In this document: one piece after another, positions 30,750 through 39,407 of the stretch
Numbering within the stretch: the stretch's first letter is position 1
Layout: each line of letters opens with the position of its first letter
Assembly: GCA_025999455.1 (NCBI GenBank)
Contig: AP024683.1
Coordinates: 2,854,451-2,918,450 of the forward strand
Direction: 5' to 3'
Length of the DNA stretch: 64,000 bases
Origin: Geminicoccaceae bacterium
Lineage (GTDB): Bacteria > Pseudomonadota > Alphaproteobacteria > Geminicoccales > Geminicoccaceae
Translations under genes and position numbers: made by a program
Notes under the pieces: generated by a model
What the model saw: only the letters and a program-made list of their open reading frames with translations
What the model was told of the DNA's origin: nothing
The model's database searches: none

Positions 30750-32003
30750 ATGGCGAGCTCCACCGAGGCGCTCGGCGGCGCGAGCGAAGGTCCCGCGCCG
30801 CTACCGCGCCGCCCCTGGTTCGACGACCGGGTCGACCGTCTCCTCCTGCTCGTCTTCTTCGTGGGTGGCTTCGCCCTGATCCTCCTCGTCAAGCTCGCCG
30901 GCCGCGGCCTCGTCACCTGGCGCGGCGAGCCGGTCGAGCCGCGCTTCCTGGCGGCCGGGCTGGCCGTCGTACTGATGCTCCTCTACGCCGCCGTCGCCTC
31001 GCAGACGCGCACCTTCCGCCTGCACCCCGAGCGGCTCGGCGACAACTGCTATTATCTCGGCCTCCTCTACACGCTCGCCTCGCTCGTGGCGGCGCTCGTC
31101 GAGCTCGAACGAACGGATGCGGCCGAGCGCGGCACGCTCCTCGAATCCCTGCTCGCGAGCTTCGGGATCGCCCTCCTCTCGACGGTCCTCGGCATCGCGC
31201 TGCGGGTCTGGTTCGTCCAGACGCGCCGCGAGCTCGAAGATCTCGAAGCGGAGCTGCAGCGCGACCTCCAGGAAGCGGCGCAGAAGCTCAAGGATCAGCT
31301 CCTGTTCGCCGTCACCGACCTCGAATCCTTCCGCCTGCGCACGCAGCAGGTCCTGGAGTCGCGGCTCACCGAGGCGACCTCGGCCGTGGTCGACGGGGCC
31401 ACGCGGCAGGCCCGCGCGCTTGAGGAGCTTGGGCAGCGGACGGTCGCCGCCCTCGAACCGGCGGTCGAGCCTCTCACGCTACGGATCCGCGCCTTCTCGG
31501 AGAGCGCCCAGGCGATCCTCGCCGCCAACCGCGAGCTCGTCGAGCGGCTGCGCGCGATCGAGGTTCCGCACGATCTCCTCGTCCGGCCGGTCGCCCAGCT
31601 CCAGCGGGCGATCGCCGATCTCGCCCGTCTCGTGGCCGGGCTCGAGGAGACGACCGGGCGCATGACCGCGAGCCTGGAGCGGGAGACCTCGGCGCTGGAG
31701 TTACGGCTCTCGGGTCTCGCCACCCCGATCGGCCAGCTCGTCCAAGGCCTTCAAGCCGCCGCCGCCGCGGGTCGTGGGCTCGAGGGCCTCGGCGCCGAGA
31801 TCGAGCCCTTGCGCGCCAAGCTCTCGGCGCTCGCGAGCGATCTCGACGAGCTCCTCGCCGCGGCGCGCGACGACGCCCGCGAGATCCGCGGCCTGCGCGA
31901 CCAGATCCGCGCCGACCTCCGCGAGTATCAACGGGCGCAACAGCAGCTCGGCGGCACGCTCGTCGCGATCGCCGACGGCGTCGTCCGCCGCTTGGGAGGG
32001 TGA
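30750..32003 (+). CDS. MotA/ExbB/ZorA-like membrane protein with long coiled coil
   Basis: The 417-residue protein has four TM helices at about 29-50, 65-84, 98-118 and 134-156, then a very long coiled coil from 157 to the end. The third and fourth helices (GLLYTLASLVAALVE and FGIALLSTVLGIALRVWF) follow the pattern of MotA/TolQ/ExbB proton-channel subunits, where a small or hydroxyl residue (here Ser144-Thr145) faces the ion path. A membrane channel with a long cytoplasmic coiled tail recalls ZorA of Zorya defence. The next gene encodes a MotB-like partner. The similarity is by pattern and needs a profile search. Confidence 0.62.
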   Translation: MASSTEALGGASEGPAPLPRRPWFDDRVDRLLLLVFFVGGFALILLVKLAGRGLVTWRGEPVEPRFLAAGLAVVLMLLYAAVASQTRTFRLHPERLGDNCYYLGLLYTLASLVAALVELERTDAAERGTLLESLLASFGIALLSTVLGIALRVWFVQTRRELEDLEAELQRDLQEAAQKLKDQLLFAVTDLESFRLRTQQVLESRLTEATSAVVDGATRQARALEELGQRTVAALEPAVEPLTLRIRAFSESAQAILAANRELVERLRAIEVPHDLLVRPVAQLQRAIADLARLVAGLEETTGRMTASLERETSALELRLSGLATPIGQLVQGLQAAAAAGRGLEGLGAEIEPLRAKLSALASDLDELLAAARDDAREIRGLRDQIRADLREYQRAQQQLGGTLVAIADGVVRRLGG

Positions 32004-32006
32004 GCC

Positions 32007-33164
32007 GTGGCACGCGCCTCGATCAGCGATCCGAGGGAATATCGCCGTGGTGTGGTGCTCGGCCTCACCTTCGCCGAGATCCTCCTCCTGCTCGTGTTCC
32101 TGCTGCTGCTCGCCGCCGCCGCGGTGCACGAGCGCACCCGACGCGAGCTCGACCGGCTGCGCCCGGATGCCGAAGCGCGGAACCGCCTCGCGCCGTCGAT
32201 CGGCGATCCGCGCGACCTCGCCCGCCGGCTCGAGGAAGGCGAGCGCGCCGAGGCTCGGCTCCACACGCTCGAACTCCAGCTCTTCGAGCTCCGATCCGAG
32301 CTCTCCGCCCGCGCCGAGGTGGCGCGCCGGTCCGAGGAGCTGGCCGCCCGGCTCGAGCGCAGCGAGAGGGAGCGGCGCGCGCTCGAACGGAGGCTCGAGG
32401 CCCTGGGCCGCGATCTCGCCGAGGCCCGAAGCCGGGCCGAGGAGCTCGAGGCATCGCGCGCGGCGGCCGTCGCCCGCGCCGCCGATCTCGCGGCCGACCT
32501 CGCGCTGCTCAAGGCACCACCGCCGGATCGCGACCACTCGGCCGAACTCGGCGAGCTCCAGCGCCGGGTCGCCGAACTCGAGGCGCGCCTGCAGATCGCC
32601 GAAAACGAGCGCGACCACGCCACGAGGCGGGCGGAGACGGTCGAGCGGACCGCGGTGGCCCAATTCGAGCGGCTCGTGCAGAAGGGACGCGAGCTCGACG
32701 CCCGGGTCGCCGAACTCCAGCGAGAGAACGAGGCGCTGCGTGCCCGGTCGGCCGAAGGCAGCCGGGCGTTCGACCGCGAGCTCGCCCGGCGGATGATCGC
32801 GGGCGGCGTCTACCCGTCCTGCTGGGAGGAGAACGGCCGGCCGGTCTACGTCTTCGAGATCGCCCTGAAGCTGGGTGGCAAGATCGTCGTCCGCGACACC
32901 GCCCCGGCAACCTTCCGTCGCGGCGAGCCCTGGGATTCGGTCGGCCCCTTCCGGCGCGGCGAGTCGATCGACGTCGGCGCCTTCGTCGCCGCGACGCGGG
33001 CACTCGCCGAGTGGTCGCGCCAACAGGATCCGCCTTGCCGGTTCTGGATCCGCGTCCACCGCGAGCTGCCGTCGAGCGCGCCCACGAGCGAGTATCTCCG
33101 GGTCGTGGGGCCGCTCGGCAGCGCCGCCAACGACCACCTGCCCTTCTACCGGGTGGGCGGATGA
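32007..33164 (+). CDS. MotB/ZorB-like protein with acidic TM residue and novel C-terminal domain
   Basis: The GTG start lies three bases after the previous stop. The 385-residue protein has one N-terminal TM helix, GLTFAEILLLLVFLLLL (residues 19-35). It matches the MotB/ZorB pattern SFADLMTLLLVFF, except that the ion-carrying Asp is Glu24. A long coiled coil follows (about 45-240). The C-terminal 125 residues are globular and begin around YPSCWEENG (Tyr269), with WIRVHREL near the end. This is not an OmpA-type peptidoglycan-binding domain. The last four bases overlap the start of the small ORF. With the preceding gene it would form a stator-like ion channel (inference). Confidence 0.65.
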   Translation: MARASISDPREYRRGVVLGLTFAEILLLLVFLLLLAAAAVHERTRRELDRLRPDAEARNRLAPSIGDPRDLARRLEEGERAEARLHTLELQLFELRSELSARAEVARRSEELAARLERSERERRALERRLEALGRDLAEARSRAEELEASRAAAVARAADLAADLALLKAPPPDRDHSAELGELQRRVAELEARLQIAENERDHATRRAETVERTAVAQFERLVQKGRELDARVAELQRENEALRARSAEGSRAFDRELARRMIAGGVYPSCWEENGRPVYVFEIALKLGGKIVVRDTAPATFRRGEPWDSVGPFRRGESIDVGAFVAATRALAEWSRQQDPPCRFWIRVHRELPSSAPTSEYLRVVGPLGSAANDHLPFYRVGG

Positions 33165-33409
33165 GATCGCCGCAGCCGGCGCCCGAAGCGCCCGGCCGGC
33201 TCGAAGAGGCCCTCGCCCGGCTGCGGGCCGCGGCCCTCGCCGCCTTCGCCGCCCGCCTCGGCGTCAGCCTCCCCCACGAGGCGGCACGCGCCCTCGAGGC
33301 CCGCTGGGGCCTCGCCCCGGCGGCCGAGCGCCTGCGCCGCGTGGCCCGCCTGCCCCGGCTGATCCGGCCCCTCGCCTTCCGCTGGCTCCTGCGCGGGACC
33401 CGTCGATGA
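33161..33409 (+). CDS. Small uncharacterised protein in the cas operon
   Basis: An 82-residue ORF is linked by ATGA overlaps at both ends: its ATG overlaps the stop of the MotB-like gene and its TGA overlaps the ATG of the CARF gene. It is predicted helical, rich in Ala, Arg and Leu (for example RLRAAALAAFAARLGVSL), without TM helices or a recognised motif. The double overlap and the operon position argue that it is translated. No function can be assigned. Confidence 0.6.
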   Translation: MRSPQPAPEAPGRLEEALARLRAAALAAFAARLGVSLPHEAARALEARWGLAPAAERLRRVARLPRLIRPLAFRWLLRGTRR

Positions 33410-34557
33410 CCCCCGACCCGACCCGTCCGGAAACCTTCCCCCGCCGCGTCTTGCTCTGTGTGGTGGGACTCACACCGCAGGTCGTGACCGAGACCATCTG
33501 GGCGCTCGCCGTCGCCCGCCGGCCGCCCTTCGCCCCGACCGAACTCCAGATCGTCACGACCGCCGAAGGGGCGGAGCGGATCGAGCTCGTGCTCCTCTCC
33601 GGGCGGCGGATGCTGGAGGCGCTCGCCCGTGACCATCCGGGCGCCGGGCTCGACGGCGTCGCCGAGCGGACCACCGTCCACCAGGTGCGCGGCCCCGACG
33701 GTGCCCCGCTGTCCGACATCGCCTCCCTCGAGGCGAATACGGCCCTCGCCGATCTGCTCGTCGAGGTTGTGAGAAATCTCACAGCCGACCCCGCCGCCGC
33801 CCTCCATGTCTCGATCGCCGGTGGCAGAAAGACGATGGGGTTCCTCGCGGGATACGCGCTCTCGCTCTTCGGCCGTCCGCAGGACCGGCTCTCCCACGTG
33901 CTCGTCGACCCGGCCTTCGAGCAGCATCCCGAATTCTTCTATCCGCCGCCGGAACCCCAGGTCCTGATCGGCCAGGGCCGGGACCAGAAGCCGATCCGCA
34001 CCGACCGCTGCAACCTCGTCCTCGCCGACATCCCCTTCGTGCGCTTGCGCGAGGGCCTGCCGCAGGACCTTTTGGCCGGCCGGGCGAGCTTCCAGGAGGC
34101 GGTCGACCGGCTGCAGGAGCGCTTCCGCCCGCCCGAACTCGTCCTCGATCTCGCCGCCGCGACCGTCCGCGCCCACGGTCGACCGATCGCCTGCCCGCCG
34201 ATCGAGCTCGCCTTCTGGGCCTGGCTCGCCGAGCGGCGCCTGGAGCTCGGCGAGGCCGCCGCCGTCGGGCGCGGCGACCGCCCGGCCCTCGACCGCTTCC
34301 TCGCCCTCTACCGCCGCACGGCCGAGCCCGAGCGCGTCGCCAAGACCCGCAAAGCCCTCGACGACGATCCCGAAGGCGCCTGGTTCTCCGAGCGGGTCAC
34401 CCGGCTCAACAAGCTTGTCGAGCGCGCGCTCGGGCCCGTTTCGCCCCACTATCGGGTCGAGCGGGTGGGGAGGCGGCCGGCGAGTGCTTGGCGGCTTGCC
34501 ACCCCGCCCGAGGCCATCCGCTTGATCCTCGACGCCACCGACGAGAGCCACGCATGA
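33406..34557 (+). CDS. CARF-domain CRISPR protein, NE0113/TIGR02584 family
   Basis: The 383-residue protein begins with the CARF strand and loop LLCVVGLTPQVVTETIWAL (residues 16-34) and has a second CARF motif SIAGGRKTMGF (136-146). This is the pattern of the NE0113-type proteins found with type III loci, annotated as putative ring nucleases. The C-terminal 120 residues resemble a winged helix (VTRLNKLVERALGP then YRVERVGRR). Such a protein could bind cyclic oligoadenylate made by Cas10 and either degrade it or act as a regulator; the sequence does not decide. It overlaps both neighbours by four bases. Confidence 0.82.
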   Translation: MTPDPTRPETFPRRVLLCVVGLTPQVVTETIWALAVARRPPFAPTELQIVTTAEGAERIELVLLSGRRMLEALARDHPGAGLDGVAERTTVHQVRGPDGAPLSDIASLEANTALADLLVEVVRNLTADPAAALHVSIAGGRKTMGFLAGYALSLFGRPQDRLSHVLVDPAFEQHPEFFYPPPEPQVLIGQGRDQKPIRTDRCNLVLADIPFVRLREGLPQDLLAGRASFQEAVDRLQERFRPPELVLDLAAATVRAHGRPIACPPIELAFWAWLAERRLELGEAAAVGRGDRPALDRFLALYRRTAEPERVAKTRKALDDDPEGAWFSERVTRLNKLVERALGPVSPHYRVERVGRRPASAWRLATPPEAIRLILDATDESHA

Positions 34558-37112
34558 GCGAGCCCCAACCCGAGCTTCCGACCTGCGACGAGCTCGCCCT
34601 CGGCGCCTTCCTGCACGATGCCGGCAAGCTCCTGCAGCGGGCGCTGGGCAGGACGCAGGAGCTGCCGGCCGAAGTCCGGGCGCTCGAGAGCACGCTCTGC
34701 CCCAAGGCCCCCCAGGGCCAGTACTACACCCACAAGCACGTCCTCTTCACCGAGCTCCTCTTCCACGATCTCGAGGTCGAGAAGCTCGGCCTGCCGGGCG
34801 GCCTTCGCCGCAGCTTCGTGCGCGACGCCGCGGTCTTCCACCACCATCCGCGCCCCGAACGCGTCTGGGACCTGCTCGTGGTCGAGGCCGACCGGTTGGC
34901 CTCCGGCATGGACCGCAAGGAGAAGGACCTCTCGCTCGAAGACCCAAACGAGCAGGCGAGCTGGGACCGTTTCCGCAAGACGCCGCTCACGAGCATCCTC
35001 TCGACGGTCCAGCTTCCGGGAAGGGCCGCTCCCACCCCCGTCGTCCACCGCCCGCGGCCGGCCGATCCCGAGACGATCGTCCCCGAGCCGCCGACCCCGG
35101 ACCTGAAAGAGCGCGCACTCCCCACCGACTACGCGGCGACCGCGGAAGCCTTCCGCGCCGCCTGGAAGGATCTCTGCCGCGACCGCCGGCAGAGCGCCGC
35201 CCTCCTTCACGAAGGGGTGATCGGGCTCGCCGAGCGCTTCTGGTGGGCCGTGCCCTCCTCGACCCGCGACGAGCCGGACGTCCCGCTCCTCGACCACGCG
35301 CTCGCCGTCGCGGCCTTCGCCGCCTGCCTCTACCGCCACCACGAGGCGCGCGGCGAGCTTTCGGATGACGCCGCGATCCGCGACCGCACGCGGCCCAAGT
35401 TCCGCCTCCTGCGCGGCGATCTCTCGGGCATCCAGAGCACGCTCTTTCGCCTCGCCTCCCAGCAGGTGAAGGGTGTGAACCGCATCCTCCGCGCCCGTTC
35501 CTTCCTCATGGGCCAGCTCGTCGAGGCGGCCGCCCTCCTCGTCCGGCAGCGGCTCGGCCTGCCGCCCTACGTCGTCCTCATGCGCGCGGGCGGCCAGTTC
35601 ACGCTCCTCCTCCCCGAGCTCGAGGGAATCGAAGGAAAAATCGCCGAGCTGCAGGGCGAGATCGACCAGTGGATGGCGACCCGCTACGCGGGCGAGCTCG
35701 CGCTCCATCTGGGCCTGACCGACCCGCTGCCGCCCGAAGCCTTCCTGCGCGAGCGGATCGGGGCGACGCTCGATCGGCTGCGCGCCGCGACCGAGCGCGC
35801 CAAGCAGGCGCCCCTGCGCGCCTTCCTCGCCGCCAACGGCCCGATCCTGAAGGAGGACTACGAAGAAGGCGCCGACGGCTACTGCCCCGCCTGCGGCGTG
35901 CGGCCGCGCAAGGAACGGTTCGCGGCCGGTGGGCTCCGGCGCTGCGAGGCCTGTCACCACGAGTACCAGCTCGGCGTGCGCCTGCCTCGGTTGCGTCAGC
36001 TCCTCTGGCTCGAGGGTCCGGGCGACGAGCACGCCCTCGCGCTCTTCGGCAAGGTCCGGCTGCGCGCGGTCGCGGCCTGGGAGATGCCCTTCGAGCCGGG
36101 CGGCAACGTCGTCTCCGCCTGGCGCCCCTGGACCGAGACCGATCTGCCCTGGCCCGTGGCGTCCCGGCCGATCGCCAACCACGTGCCCACCTTCCGCGAC
36201 GGCGAGTGGGACGATCCGCGCTACCGCGACATCCCGGAGGACATCCGCGACATCGACCAGCTCGAGGAAGGAGCCATCAAGAGCATGGCCTATCTCGCCG
36301 CTGCCGCGAAAGACCCGGAGACCGAGCGCGGCCGGCCGATGCTCGCGATCCTCAAGGCGGATGTCGACAATCTCGGGCAGATCTTCGCCAGAGGTCTGCT
36401 CAAAAAGCGATCGGACGGCACGGTGGAAGACAACCGCTCGATCGGCCGGCTCGTGGCGCTTTCGCGCGCGCTCGACTGGTTCTTCACGGGATACCTCCCG
36501 CATCTCCTGAGGACGCGCTTTCCCGACACCTACACGGTCTATGCGGGCGGCGACGATCTGTTGTTGATCGGCCCCTGGCTCTCGACCGTGAAGCTGGCAG
36601 GCGAGCTGCGCGAGGCCTTCCGGCGCTACTGCGGCGCCAATCCGAGCCTCGGGCTCTCGGCCGGGATCGCGCTCGTCTCGGATCGCGAGCCCTTGAACCG
36701 CTCGGCCGACGCCGCGGAGGAGGCACTCGGCGCGGCCAAGGCCCGCCCGACAAAGGACGCCCTCGGCTTTTTGGGCGAGGTGCTCGACTGGGCCGATCGC
36801 GAGCGCGGCCTGCCCTGGCTGCTCGAGAAGCAGGACTGGCTCTTCGACCGGCTCGCCGAGCGGGAGGCGGCCACCGCCTTCGCCTACAAGCTGTTGGGCT
36901 TCCTCGAGCAGCGTGAGCGGGCCGAGACGAAGGGCGACACGGCCGCGGCGATCTGGCGGGCCCGCTACAGCTATTTCCTCGCGCGCACTTATCCGAAGCC
37001 CGAGGAGCGGCGCATCTGGCAAGAGTTCAACGCGCTCATGGGGCTCGACCGCAAGGCCGACCCGCCGCCGTCGAAGGTGGCGATCAGCATGGCGCTCTGG
37101 CGCAACCGGTGA
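34554..37112 (+). CDS. cas10: Type III-A Cas10/Csm1
   Basis: The 852-residue large subunit has an intact HD nuclease motif (His21-Asp22 in GAFLHDAGKLLQRA), a first Palm/ferredoxin region LLRGDLSGIQSTLFRLAS, and a zinc ribbon at Cys444, Cys447, Cys464 and Cys467. The catalytic Palm domain carries YAGGDDLLLIG (GGDD at residues 665-668), and a helical D4 domain ends the protein. Both the ssDNase and the cyclic oligoadenylate synthase activities are therefore predicted functional. It assembles with Csm2-5 and crRNA and is activated by target RNA. It overlaps the CARF gene and is followed after 10 bases by csm2. Confidence 0.95.
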   Translation: MSEPQPELPTCDELALGAFLHDAGKLLQRALGRTQELPAEVRALESTLCPKAPQGQYYTHKHVLFTELLFHDLEVEKLGLPGGLRRSFVRDAAVFHHHPRPERVWDLLVVEADRLASGMDRKEKDLSLEDPNEQASWDRFRKTPLTSILSTVQLPGRAAPTPVVHRPRPADPETIVPEPPTPDLKERALPTDYAATAEAFRAAWKDLCRDRRQSAALLHEGVIGLAERFWWAVPSSTRDEPDVPLLDHALAVAAFAACLYRHHEARGELSDDAAIRDRTRPKFRLLRGDLSGIQSTLFRLASQQVKGVNRILRARSFLMGQLVEAAALLVRQRLGLPPYVVLMRAGGQFTLLLPELEGIEGKIAELQGEIDQWMATRYAGELALHLGLTDPLPPEAFLRERIGATLDRLRAATERAKQAPLRAFLAANGPILKEDYEEGADGYCPACGVRPRKERFAAGGLRRCEACHHEYQLGVRLPRLRQLLWLEGPGDEHALALFGKVRLRAVAAWEMPFEPGGNVVSAWRPWTETDLPWPVASRPIANHVPTFRDGEWDDPRYRDIPEDIRDIDQLEEGAIKSMAYLAAAAKDPETERGRPMLAILKADVDNLGQIFARGLLKKRSDGTVEDNRSIGRLVALSRALDWFFTGYLPHLLRTRFPDTYTVYAGGDDLLLIGPWLSTVKLAGELREAFRRYCGANPSLGLSAGIALVSDREPLNRSADAAEEALGAAKARPTKDALGFLGEVLDWADRERGLPWLLEKQDWLFDRLAEREAATAFAYKLLGFLEQRERAETKGDTAAAIWRARYSYFLARTYPKPEERRIWQEFNALMGLDRKADPPPSKVAISMALWRNR

Positions 37113-37122
37113 GGAGAGGGCG

Positions 37123-37650
37123 ATGACCGGAAGAGGACCCTACCATCCACGGCCCGGCCACGGTGGCGCAAATCCCGGAAACCGGGGCCCCAACAATCCC
37201 CCCGCGGGCGGGGGCGGCGCAGGTGGCGGCGCCGAAGCCGAGATCGCGCCCCTGCTCAAACCCCCGGCCGAGAAGATGCAATATTTCGAGAAGCTCGGCC
37301 CGCCGCCCGTGATCCGCGCCGCCTTGCTCGACGAGGAGGCGCGGACGCAGGCCGAGCGGTTCAAGGACCTGCCCAACACCCAGCTCCGCCGCTTCTACGA
37401 TCCGGTCGTGGCGCTGCGTCTGCGCGCCCAGGCCGGCCAGATCGACCCTGCGCAGATCAAGGCCGAGCTCGCCCTCATGAAGGCGCGCGCGGCCTACGCC
37501 TACAAGCGCCCGGGCATGAAGGTCCCGGCCGATCTCGTGAAGTTCTTCACCCTCCACGCCCATTCGGTCGGCAGTCGCGACGAACTCCTGGCCTTCGCCC
37601 GCCATTTCGAGGCGGTCGTCGCCTACCACCGCGTCTACAACCCCGACTGA
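37123..37650 (+). CDS. csm2: Csm2, small subunit of the type III-A complex
   Basis: The ATG at 37123 follows GAGGAGAGGG. The first 45 residues are a Gly/Pro/Asn-rich, probably disordered tail. The helical core (50-175) has FKDLPNTQLRRFYDPVVALR and later AYAYKRPGMKVPADLVKFF, matching the Csm2 family (five-helix bundle, several copies along the crRNA). No catalytic role is known for the family. It lies between cas10 and csm3 with short gaps. Confidence 0.9.
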   Translation: MTGRGPYHPRPGHGGANPGNRGPNNPPAGGGGAGGGAEAEIAPLLKPPAEKMQYFEKLGPPPVIRAALLDEEARTQAERFKDLPNTQLRRFYDPVVALRLRAQAGQIDPAQIKAELALMKARAAYAYKRPGMKVPADLVKFFTLHAHSVGSRDELLAFARHFEAVVAYHRVYNPD

Positions 37651-37659
37651 GGTCGAGCG

Positions 37660-38460
37660 ATGAGCGTGAACGGCACCAAGCTCCTCGGCGTGGCGACCCT
37701 CGGCGGCCGCATCGTCGCGCTGACCGGCCTGCACATCGGCGCCGGCAAGGACACGGTCGAGATCGGCGGCATCGACCTGCCCGTCATCCGCCACCCCCAC
37801 ACCCGCGAGCCCTACATCCCCGGCTCCTCGTTGAAGGGCAAGCTCCGCTTCATGCTGGAGTGGGTGTTCGGCAAGGTCCGCACCGACGGCCGCGCCTGGG
37901 GTTTCAACGCCGATTCGCGGAGCGGCCAGACGCTCGACACCGACGATCCGATCCTGCGCATCTTCGGCAGTTCCATCCCGCGCAAGGACTGGGAGCAGGC
38001 CGGCAAGAAGGACCCGGGCCCGACCCGGCTCGTGGTCCGCGACGCCTTCTTGGATCCGGCCTGGGTCAAGAAGACGGTCGAGGCCGGCAACAGCCTGACC
38101 GAGGAGAAGATGGAGGTCTCGATCGACCGGATCGCCGGCAAGGCGCTCGACGGTGGGCTCCGCCGCACCGAGCGCGTGGTCGCCGGTGCCGAGTTCCTCT
38201 TCGACCTCTCCTTCCGCGTCTACGACACGGGCGACGGCGGCAAGCGCGATCAAGAGTGCCTGAACTGGCTGCTCCTGGGCCTCTGGCTCGTCGAGCAGGA
38301 CGCGCTCGGCGGCTCGGGCTCGCGCGGCTACGGCCGGGTCCGCTTCGACAAACTGCGGCTCGTCGACTGGAACGGCCGGACGCTCCTCGAGAACGCCGCT
38401 CCGCCCTTCGGCCAGAACCGCTTCGACCCCGCGAATGCCCCCACGATCGTGAGCTTCTGA
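37660..38460 (+). CDS. csm3: Csm3, target-RNA-cleaving backbone subunit
   Basis: The 266-residue RAMP protein has LTGLHIGAGKDTVEIGGIDL, then PVIRHPHTREPYIPGSSLKG. The Asp aligned with the catalytic Asp33 of the Streptococcus thermophilus protein is Asp39 (IGGIDLPVI), so RNA cutting at 6-nt steps is expected. A Gly-rich loop GGSGSRGYGRVRF lies near the C terminus. Its TGA overlaps the csm4 ATG by one base. Confidence 0.95.
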   Translation: MSVNGTKLLGVATLGGRIVALTGLHIGAGKDTVEIGGIDLPVIRHPHTREPYIPGSSLKGKLRFMLEWVFGKVRTDGRAWGFNADSRSGQTLDTDDPILRIFGSSIPRKDWEQAGKKDPGPTRLVVRDAFLDPAWVKKTVEAGNSLTEEKMEVSIDRIAGKALDGGLRRTERVVAGAEFLFDLSFRVYDTGDGGKRDQECLNWLLLGLWLVEQDALGGSGSRGYGRVRFDKLRLVDWNGRTLLENAAPPFGQNRFDPANAPTIVSF

Positions 38461-39407
38461 TGGAGACCTGGCGCTTCCGCCTGGAGCTCCAGGGCCCCTA
38501 CGCCACGCCCTGGGCCTCGGGCACCCTCTTCGGCCAGCTCTGCTGGGCCAAGCGCCGCCGCGACGGCTCGGACGAGCGGCTCGCCACCCGCCTCGCGGCA
38601 CTCCGCGAGGGAAGCGAGCTCTTCTTGCTCTCCGACGTTTTGCCGGCGGACCTCCTGCCGCGGCCGATCCTCCCGCCCCCGCCCTTCGATCCGGCGAAGG
38701 CCGCCGAGCACAAGAAGCGCAAGAAGCTCGCCTTCCTCCGCCGCGACGCGTTCCTGCGTCACCGCGCGGCCCTCTCCGAAACCGCGCTCGAGGACGGGCT
38801 CTGCGCCGGTCCCGGCGACGCGGAGCACCGGCTCGCCCACAACACGATCGACCGGCAGCGCTCGACCGTGATCGAGCCGGGCGGCCTCTTCTTCCTCGAC
38901 GAATGGTGGCCGCGGCTGCGCGACGAGAAGGGTGCGCCCGCGCCCGAGCGGTTGCGCGACCTCTACATCCGCACGAGCTGGCCGATCGCCGAGGTCGAGG
39001 ACCTCCTGGCCGCCGTGGGCAGCTGGGGCTTCGGCCGGGATTCGACCTGGGGCCGCGGCCGCTTCAGCGTCGTCGGCAAGGAAGAGGAGAAGGAGCTCTT
39101 CGCCTTCGAAGGGAACCGCTACCTCTCGCTCTCCCACGGCGCCTGGACGCCGGACCTCGGGAGCCCCCGCTACAAGCTCGCGACGCACTTCGGCAAGCTC
39201 GCGATCGAGGCGGCCATGGCCTGCGGCCGGCCCTGGAAGCGCCCGCTCCTCCTCATGAAGCCGGGTGCGACCTTCGCCGCCTCCGGAACGGGCCCCTTCG
39301 GCGCCTGGCTCCGGGGCATCGTCCACAGCGAGGTGCCGCGGATCCTGGGCTACGAGCCCGGTCACCACGCCTTCCATCTCCCCGTCCCCTACCGGGAGGC
39401 CTCCTGA
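38460..39407 (+). CDS. csm4: Csm4, crRNA 5'-handle binding subunit
   Basis: The 315-residue RAMP protein begins METWRFRLELQGPYATPWAS and has GTLFGQLCWA, the AHNTIDRQRSTV block and WGFGRDSTWGRGRFSVVG, which are Csm4/Cmr3-group features. In the complex it contacts Cas10 and caps the 5' handle. It has one-base stop-start overlaps with csm3 and csm5. Confidence 0.93.
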   Translation: METWRFRLELQGPYATPWASGTLFGQLCWAKRRRDGSDERLATRLAALREGSELFLLSDVLPADLLPRPILPPPPFDPAKAAEHKKRKKLAFLRRDAFLRHRAALSETALEDGLCAGPGDAEHRLAHNTIDRQRSTVIEPGGLFFLDEWWPRLRDEKGAPAPERLRDLYIRTSWPIAEVEDLLAAVGSWGFGRDSTWGRGRFSVVGKEEEKELFAFEGNRYLSLSHGAWTPDLGSPRYKLATHFGKLAIEAAMACGRPWKRPLLLMKPGATFAASGTGPFGAWLRGIVHSEVPRILGYEPGHHAFHLPVPYREAS

